From contig URRX01000028.1 of the NCBI GenBank assembly GCA_900550345.1, positions 1 to 11,910 of the forward strand: 11,910 nt of DNA, read 5' to 3'. Numbering within the stretch: position 1 is the first letter of the stretch; each line of letters begins with the position of its first letter. This stretch comes from an uncultured Anaerococcus sp. GTDB taxonomy: Bacteria > Bacillota > Clostridia > Tissierellales > Peptoniphilaceae. Shown here piece by piece: positions 7,038 to 11,910 of the stretch. Made by a program: the position numbers and the translations under genes. The notes below the pieces were generated by a model. The model ran no database searches. It was not told where the DNA came from and saw nothing but the letters and a program-made list of their open reading frames with translations.

Positions 7038-7685
7038 TTAATTATCATATAACATGATTTTATCAAGATTTTCTATTTCTATATTTGATGAAGTCATGTC
7101 TATAAGTCTTTTTTTAAATTTTTCGAATTTATCTTCTTCAATATATAAATCTATACTAACATTTTGAAGAAAGTCCTTTTCTATAATAATATAATTTTCT
7201 TCATTTAGAAAGTTTTCTATTATTCCAAGTAAATTATAATCAAAAGTTATTTTACTTTCTATAAAAACTTTTCTATAAGTAATTTTCCCAGCTAAACAAT
7301 CAGAAACTCCTTTTGTATAAGCTCTAACCAAGCCACCTTTCCCGAGTTTTTTTCCACCAAAATATCTTGTAACAACAGCTACAAGATTAAAAAGTTCTTC
7401 CTTTTCTAAAACTGAAAGCATGGGTAGACCAGCTGAGCCTTGAGGTTCGCCATCATCTGAATATCTTTTTATTTCTGGTTTCTCATTTATAATATAAGCT
7501 GAACAATTGTGATTTGCATCCTTATATTTATCTTTTATTTTTTCAATAAAAGCTATAGCATCTTCTTCATTTTCTACATATTTAATATTTGTAATAAAAA
7601 CTGATTTTTCTATTTCAAATTCATCCTTTATTTGCCCTTCAATAGTTTTATAATTCTGGCTGATTTTTCTCGATATATCTCTCAT
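7038..7685 (-). CDS. YigZ/IMPACT-family protein
   Basis: With the start chosen here the protein has 215 residues, near the family's usual 205-215. The IMPACT N-terminal fold is shown by HNCSAYII, YSDDGEPQGSAG (residues 75-86) and RYFGGKKLGKGGLVRAY (107-123). The C-terminal part resembles the ferredoxin-like DUF1949 domain of bacterial YigZ/YvyE. The eukaryotic relative IMPACT regulates Gcn2; the bacterial role is unsettled, so no function is assigned. ATG at 7685 is preferred. An in-frame TTG 30 bp upstream (7715) would add ten residues not expected in the family and has no clear ribosome site. The chosen start has only a weak AAAGAAAG site about 12 nt upstream. It overlaps the 3' end of hflX by 38 bp in another frame, so its translation is probably coupled to hflX. 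Confidence 0.9.
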   Translation of the reverse strand: MRDISRKISQNYKTIEGQIKDEFEIEKSVFITNIKYVENEEDAIAFIEKIKDKYKDANHNCSAYIINEKPEIKRYSDDGEPQGSAGLPMLSVLEKEELFNLVAVVTRYFGGKKLGKGGLVRAYTKGVSDCLAGKITYRKVFIESKITFDYNLLGIIENFLNEENYIIIEKDFLQNVSIDLYIEEDKFEKFKKRLIDMTSSNIEIENLDKIMLYDN

Positions 7686-8895
7686 ATTTATTGTAATCTT
7701 TCTTTGAAATATCAAATTCTAATATAGAAGAATTTTCATCATAATCTTTTTTATCTATATCATAATTTGTCATAATATAATCTAATACTTTCCCATCTTC
7801 ATAAGGAATTTTCATTTTAACTTCTATATAATCATTTTTTATTACATGAACAATCTTATCTTTTAGCTTTACTATATCATCTTCATTTCTAGCTGAAATA
7901 TAGATTTTTTCTTCCCTTTTTTTATATCCTAAAAGAATCATATCATCTTCAATTTTATCTATCTTATTAAAAACATAAAGAATCTTTTTTTCACCAACTT
8001 CAATATCGTCAAGCGCCTTATCGATTGTATCAAGCTGAGTTTGAATATCATAAGATGAATCAATAACTACTAAAAGCATATCAGAAAATTTGATTTCTTC
8101 TAAAGTTGTAAGAAATGAATCATTTAATTCTTTTGATAAATTATCAATAAAACCAACTGTATCAGTTAGGGTAACCTTAGTATTTGAAAAATCTAGCCTT
8201 CTTGTTGATGTATCGAGAGTTGCAAATAAAAGATCGTCAGAATAAACATACTTATCTTTTCCAAAAATTTTTAACATATTATTTAATATGGTAGATTTTC
8301 CGGCATTAGTGTAGCCTAAAAGTGAAATATTTAGAATTTTTTCTCTTGATTTTCTATTTACACTTTTAGTTTTTTCCAAATCTTTTAATTTTTCTTCAAG
8401 ACTTCTGATATCACGAACTATAGCTCTCTTATCAGTTTCAAGCATAGTTTCACCTGGTCCTCTTGTACCAATTCCACCCGATTGACGAGATAGGTAAGCA
8501 AACCATTTATTAATTCTAGGAAGCTGATATTTTAATTGTGCAAGTTTTATTTTTAATTTTGCCTCTTTTGTATTTGCTCTTTGAGCAAAAATGTCCAAAA
8601 TTAAAGTTGTCCAATCTACAACATGAAGTTTCATTTTTTCTTCTAGATTTCTAAGTTGGGAAGCTGAAAGTTCGACATCAAAAACAACTGTTTTAACATC
8701 TAATTTTTTTGCTATATCTTCAATCTCAGAAACTTTTCCTGAACCTATATAATAAGCTGGATTAACTTTTGATATTACTTGGCTAACTTTAGCAACTGAT
8801 TTTCCACCTGCAGTGTTAATTAACGATTCAAGCTCAAAGTCTTTATTTGGGTTTTCTTTATTTTCAAAAACATTAACTTGTATAACTTCTTGCAT
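7648..8895 (-). CDS. hflX: HflX, ribosome-associated GTPase
   Basis: The protein has 415 residues, typical for HflX. HflX binds the 50S subunit and splits stalled or stress-inactivated ribosomes. The N-terminal domain has NPAYYIGSGKVSEI and VFDVELSASQLRNLEE, then the coiled region VDWTTLILDIFAQRA with KEAKLKIKLAQLKYQLPR. The glycine-rich family motif SGGIGTRGPGE follows. The GTPase domain has G1 GYTNAGKST (about 194-202), a TLDTSTRR switch region, G3 DTVGFI (from about 245), G4 NKID (about 310-313) and G5 SAR. A further in-frame ATG lies 6 bp upstream at 8901, but the AGAAAGG site (8908-8902) touches that codon directly, while it is 6 nt from the ATG at 8895. The gene is first in an operon with YigZ, yebC and lgt and is divergent from the PBP gene. 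Confidence 0.94.
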   Translation of the reverse strand: MQEVIQVNVFENKENPNKDFELESLINTAGGKSVAKVSQVISKVNPAYYIGSGKVSEIEDIAKKLDVKTVVFDVELSASQLRNLEEKMKLHVVDWTTLILDIFAQRANTKEAKLKIKLAQLKYQLPRINKWFAYLSRQSGGIGTRGPGETMLETDKRAIVRDIRSLEEKLKDLEKTKSVNRKSREKILNISLLGYTNAGKSTILNNMLKIFGKDKYVYSDDLLFATLDTSTRRLDFSNTKVTLTDTVGFIDNLSKELNDSFLTTLEEIKFSDMLLVVIDSSYDIQTQLDTIDKALDDIEVGEKKILYVFNKIDKIEDDMILLGYKKREEKIYISARNEDDIVKLKDKIVHVIKNDYIEVKMKIPYEDGKVLDYIMTNYDIDKKDYDENSSILEFDISKKDYNKYERYIEKNQPEL

Positions 8896-8944
8896 AAACA
8901 TCCTTTCTAAAAAAGATTATACATTTTTTTGCTATAAATTAAAG
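8896..8944 (-). promoter_or_regulatory. Candidate hflX operon promoter and ribosome site
   Basis: A perfect minus-strand TATAAT lies at 8921-8916. No good -35 is seen at normal spacing; TTTAAT at about 16 bp upstream is the nearest match. Transcription would start near 8909, leaving almost no leader before the AGAAAGG ribosome site (8908-8902) and the ATG at 8895. This is the only visible start point for hflX, the YigZ gene, yebC and lgt. Confidence 0.4.
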
Positions 8945-8997
8945 ATTTAAATAAATACAAATATTTATTTTGTCAGATAGATTAAATTTTAAAAAAA

Positions 8998-9006
8998 TGA
9001 TAAAAT
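8998..9006 (+). promoter_or_regulatory. Weak candidate promoter for the class A PBP gene
   Basis: TGATAAAAT at 8998-9006 fits an extended -10 element (TG-n-TAAAAT), but no convincing -35 is present. TTGTCA at 8970 is 25 bp away, which is too far. A second weak option is TTGAGA (9024-9029) with TAGATT (9046-9051). The intergenic DNA is nearly all A and T, so promoter calls here are tentative. Confidence 0.3.
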
Positions 9007-9069
9007 AAAAACAAGATCTAATTTTGAGATTTTTAAAATTTAATATAGATTTTTTACAAGGAGGTAAAT

Positions 9070-11910
9070 ATGAATAAAAAAATTTCCTCTATAGTTTTGA
9101 AAATTTTACTTATAGCATTATTAACTTTTGGAATAATTGGAACTATTTTCGCAGGTCTCGTTGGTGGTGGAATAGTTGAAGTTATGAAAAAATCTCCAAA
9201 GGTAAATCCTGAAAATATAAAATACGAAATGAGTGAAAATTCTACTATAGTTGATAAAGATGGAAATAAAATTGATTCTATTAAAACTAATGAAAATAGG
9301 GATATTGTTGATATAAAAAAAGTTCCTGATAATTTAAAAAATGCTTTTGTAGCAGCAGAAGATAGAAGATTTTATAAGCACAGTGGTATAGATCCCCTTT
9401 CAATAGTTGGTTCTGCCCTACAAAATTTAAAGAGCGGTTCTATTGTAAGAGGTGGTTCTACCCTAACTCAACAACTTGCAAGAAATACTTATTTAACAAA
9501 TGATCAAACATATGAAAGAAAAATAAAAGAAATATTTTTGGCTTTAGATATTGAAAAATCATTAAGCAAAGATGAAATACTTGAAGCTTATATGAATAGA
9601 GTTTTTCTAGGTCAAAATGTTTATGGTGTACAAGCTGCAGCTCAAACTTATTTTTCAAAAGATGTCAGTGAATTATCTCTTGCAGAATGTGCAACAATAG
9701 CTGGAATTGTTCAATCCCCTACAGAATTCGCCCTATTTAAAACTATTCCAACTTCAGAAGTTACAAATCAAAAAACTCTTGGGGAATTTACAATAGATGG
9801 GCAAAAATATTCTGCAATTTATAATCCTAAACCTTATGAAAGAGAAAAATATGTCCTAGAAAAAATGAAAGAAGAAGGATATATTTCAAATAGTGAATAT
9901 AAAAAAGCCTTAAATGAAGATGTATCTAAAAATATTAATCCACCAGAAGATAAAGAACCAGTTATGGCTTCTTACTTTAATACTCTTTTAGAAAAACAAG
10001 TCGTAGATAAATTACAAGATATTTATAGTATTAATGAAAAACAAGCTTACAACAAATTATATTATGGTGGTCTAAAAATAACTACAACTATTGATACAAA
10101 TATGCAAGAACAACTTGAAAGTATTTACGAAAATTTTTCAGAATATATTATGGGAAATACTCAAGGTTGGAATACTGCCCCTATGTTAGATCTTTCCTAT
10201 GACGGTTATGGAAATATAATTAATGAAAATGGAAATATAATTTATTTTGCAAAAAATAATATGATCAATGAAAATAATGATTTTACTCTAACAGCTGATG
10301 AAGCTTATTTTGATGAAAATAATAATTTCATTATAAATTCAAGCAAATTAAAGCTTAATCAAACAAATCTTATTCTAAATAACTTCTACACTTTAGATGA
10401 AAAAGATTCAAATCTTAGGACTCATAAAACTGGTTATATAGAATTAACTTCTAATGATAATGTAAGAGAAGGAAATGACGGATCGATTATTATTACTTCA
10501 AATTATTTAAATAACCATGAAGACTTCATTATTCAAAATGATTATGGTTCTTATTCATTTAATAAAAATTATTATGACATTGATCTTGAAGGAGTTATTC
10601 AGCCACAATCAGCAACTGTTGTAATTGATCATAAAAATGGACAAATAAAAGCAGTTATTGGTGGACGTGATCAAAAAGGTTTAAAAATAATAAATAGAGC
10701 AATTGATCAACCAAGACAACCTGCTTCAACAATGAAACCATTAGCAACCTATACTCCTGCTATCGACAAAGGTTACTCTCTTGCAACTGGAATCGATGAT
10801 GTTCCTTTCATGAGAAAAGAAAATGGAGAAATTTGGCCAGAAAATGTTTATAAATCATACAAGGGAATTGTTTCTCTTAGAGATTCTATTGTATATTCTG
10901 TAAATACAAATGCTGTTCGTACATTAAAAGATGTAGGAATTGAAAATTCTAAAAAATATCTCGAAAAATTTGGTTTGATTAAAGAAAGCGGAGATGATAA
11001 TTTTGTTACGAAAGATGAAAACTCTAGTAACAATGATGAAAATCTTGCAGCAATGGGTCTTGGCGCAATGACAAACGGAATGACTTTGATAGATATGACT
11101 GCAGCTTATGCTGCCCTTGCAAATGAAGGTAAATATATTGAACCTTTATCTTTTTCAAAAATTGAAGATAATCAAGGAAAAATAATTTTTGAAGAAAAAG
11201 ATAAAAAGAAAAACAAAGTAACAAGCCCTGAAACTGCTTATCAAATTACATCAGCACTAAAATCTACTGCAGATCACTATCAAACTGTAAGTCCTATTGG
11301 AATGGATTATGGTACAAAAACAGGATCTAGTGAACATAACATAGATTTTTGGTCAATTGGATATAGTCCTTATTATACTGTAGGTGTTTGGATGGGATCT
11401 GATGATCAAAATATTCATCAAAATGATTATTCAACTACAAGAGCAGAAGTAATTTGGAAAAACGTAAATAACCAAATACTAGATGGTTATGAAGCCAAAA
11501 AATTTGAAGAACCAGATGGAATTATTCACGCCAAAGTTGATACAATAAGCGGAAAATTACCAACCCAAGCATCATATGCAGATCCAAGAAATACCGTAAA
11601 AGATGAAATATTTACAAAAAATAATATTCCAAAAAAAGAAGACGATGTTCATGTTTGGATAACTGTTGATTCTAGAAATAACTTGCTTGCATCAAATACT
11701 ACACCAAAATATTTACAAGCAAATAGATCTTTTATAGACAGAAAAAATTCATATGATCCAAATAAATGGGATGGAATAGTTCCAGATGATTGGAAATATA
11801 GTATACCTGTTAGATATTCTACTTTGGGTGCAGAATTACCTAAATCAGATAAAAAATCTAATAAAGATAATGATAAAGAAAAAGAAAAAGAAAAAGATAA
11901 AAATGATGAT
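9070..11910 (+). CDS. Class A penicillin-binding protein (PBP1A-type), open at right edge
   Basis: The visible 947 residues have no stop, so the C-terminus lies beyond the window. Class A PBPs polymerise lipid II and cross-link peptides outside the membrane. The start has a perfect AAGGAGG site (9058-9064) 5 nt upstream. A short basic tail and one membrane helix (about residues 8-34) come first. The GT51 glycosyltransferase domain has EDRRFYKHSGID with catalytic Glu97, RGGSTLTQQLARN (127-139), and KEIFLALDIEKSLSKDEILEAYMN split over the next stretch. The transpeptidase domain has STMK (553-556, nucleophile Ser553), SVN (610-612) and KTG (750-752), all intact. About 140 residues (366-505) lie between the domains. 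The visible end (from about 930) is a Lys/Asp/Glu-rich, low-complexity tail. It is divergent from hflX and not in the dcw operon. Whether it is pbp1A or ponA in this organism is not decided. Confidence 0.95.
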   Translation, partial: MNKKISSIVLKILLIALLTFGIIGTIFAGLVGGGIVEVMKKSPKVNPENIKYEMSENSTIVDKDGNKIDSIKTNENRDIVDIKKVPDNLKNAFVAAEDRRFYKHSGIDPLSIVGSALQNLKSGSIVRGGSTLTQQLARNTYLTNDQTYERKIKEIFLALDIEKSLSKDEILEAYMNRVFLGQNVYGVQAAAQTYFSKDVSELSLAECATIAGIVQSPTEFALFKTIPTSEVTNQKTLGEFTIDGQKYSAIYNPKPYEREKYVLEKMKEEGYISNSEYKKALNEDVSKNINPPEDKEPVMASYFNTLLEKQVVDKLQDIYSINEKQAYNKLYYGGLKITTTIDTNMQEQLESIYENFSEYIMGNTQGWNTAPMLDLSYDGYGNIINENGNIIYFAKNNMINENNDFTLTADEAYFDENNNFIINSSKLKLNQTNLILNNFYTLDEKDSNLRTHKTGYIELTSNDNVREGNDGSIIITSNYLNNHEDFIIQNDYGSYSFNKNYYDIDLEGVIQPQSATVVIDHKNGQIKAVIGGRDQKGLKIINRAIDQPRQPASTMKPLATYTPAIDKGYSLATGIDDVPFMRKENGEIWPENVYKSYKGIVSLRDSIVYSVNTNAVRTLKDVGIENSKKYLEKFGLIKESGDDNFVTKDENSSNNDENLAAMGLGAMTNGMTLIDMTAAYAALANEGKYIEPLSFSKIEDNQGKIIFEEKDKKKNKVTSPETAYQITSALKSTADHYQTVSPIGMDYGTKTGSSEHNIDFWSIGYSPYYTVGVWMGSDDQNIHQNDYSTTRAEVIWKNVNNQILDGYEAKKFEEPDGIIHAKVDTISGKLPTQASYADPRNTVKDEIFTKNNIPKKEDDVHVWITVDSRNNLLASNTTPKYLQANRSFIDRKNSYDPNKWDGIVPDDWKYSIPVRYSTLGAELPKSDKKSNKDNDKEKEKEKDKNDD

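Noticed and set aside
6814..7041. Plus-strand hydrophobic open frame inside yebC
   Set aside because: It is antisense to the highly conserved YebC N-terminus, and the hydrophobic look comes from reversing Lys/Glu-rich codons.
8970..9006. TTGTCA with TAAAAT as a PBP promoter
   Set aside because: The spacer is 25 bp, too long for a sigma-A promoter; only the extended -10 is kept as a weak candidate.
9458..9658. Minus-strand open frame inside the PBP gene
   Set aside because: It is antisense to conserved GT51 motifs and has no independent support.
10848..11224. Two minus-strand open frames inside the PBP transpeptidase region
   Set aside because: Both are antisense to conserved motifs such as SVN, with no ribosome sites or known patterns.
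1..11910. Mobile elements, CRISPR arrays, tRNA or rRNA genes, or phage defence genes
   Set aside because: No transposase, integrase, repeat-spacer pattern or structured RNA was seen; nearly all bases are taken by housekeeping genes.

Overview
The window is chromosomal DNA from a very AT-rich Gram-positive bacterium. It carries a compact cell-division and cell-wall (dcw) gene cluster, envelope and translation housekeeping genes, and a class A penicillin-binding protein. Low GC, AAGGAGG-type ribosome sites, an Lgt and class A PBP of Gram-positive type, and the family sequences suggest a Firmicute. I suspect an anaerobic coccus of the Tissierellia/Peptoniphilaceae type (Anaerococcus, Helcococcus or Finegoldia relatives). 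The genus is an inference from general character only.

Region 1 (about 1-5410, minus strand) is the dcw operon, read right to left: mraZ, rsmH, a ftsL-like gene, mraY, murD, murG and the start of ftsQ/divIB, which runs off the left edge. Genes abut, overlap by 4 bp or lie 1-5 bp apart, so they are almost certainly one transcript. The operon has its own control region at 5339-5436: a candidate sigma-A promoter, a perfect 9-bp inverted repeat over it, and three GTGG repeats at exact 10-bp spacing that look like MraZ operator boxes. The third box overlaps the mraZ ribosome binding site. The genes ftsI, murE, murF, ftsW and murC, which usually lie within this cluster, are not in the visible part.

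Region 2 (about 5503-8921, minus strand) is a second tight operon: hflX, a YigZ/IMPACT-family gene, yebC and lgt. It ends in a hairpin terminator overlapping the lgt stop codon. It combines ribosome-associated functions (HflX, YebC) with lipoprotein maturation (Lgt).

Region 3 (8896-11910, plus strand) is a divergent intergenic region of about 170 bp followed by a large bifunctional class A PBP that is still open at the right edge (947 codons visible).

Functionally, MraY and MurG make lipid I and lipid II, MurD acts earlier in the cytoplasm, and the class A PBP polymerises and cross-links the product. FtsL and FtsQ/DivIB belong to the divisome, and MraZ probably autoregulates the operon. No mobile element, CRISPR array, tRNA or rRNA is visible, and no stretch over 300 bases lacks a gene. 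I see no clear undescribed system. The points most worth a second look are the mraZ control region and the trimmed dcw gene order.
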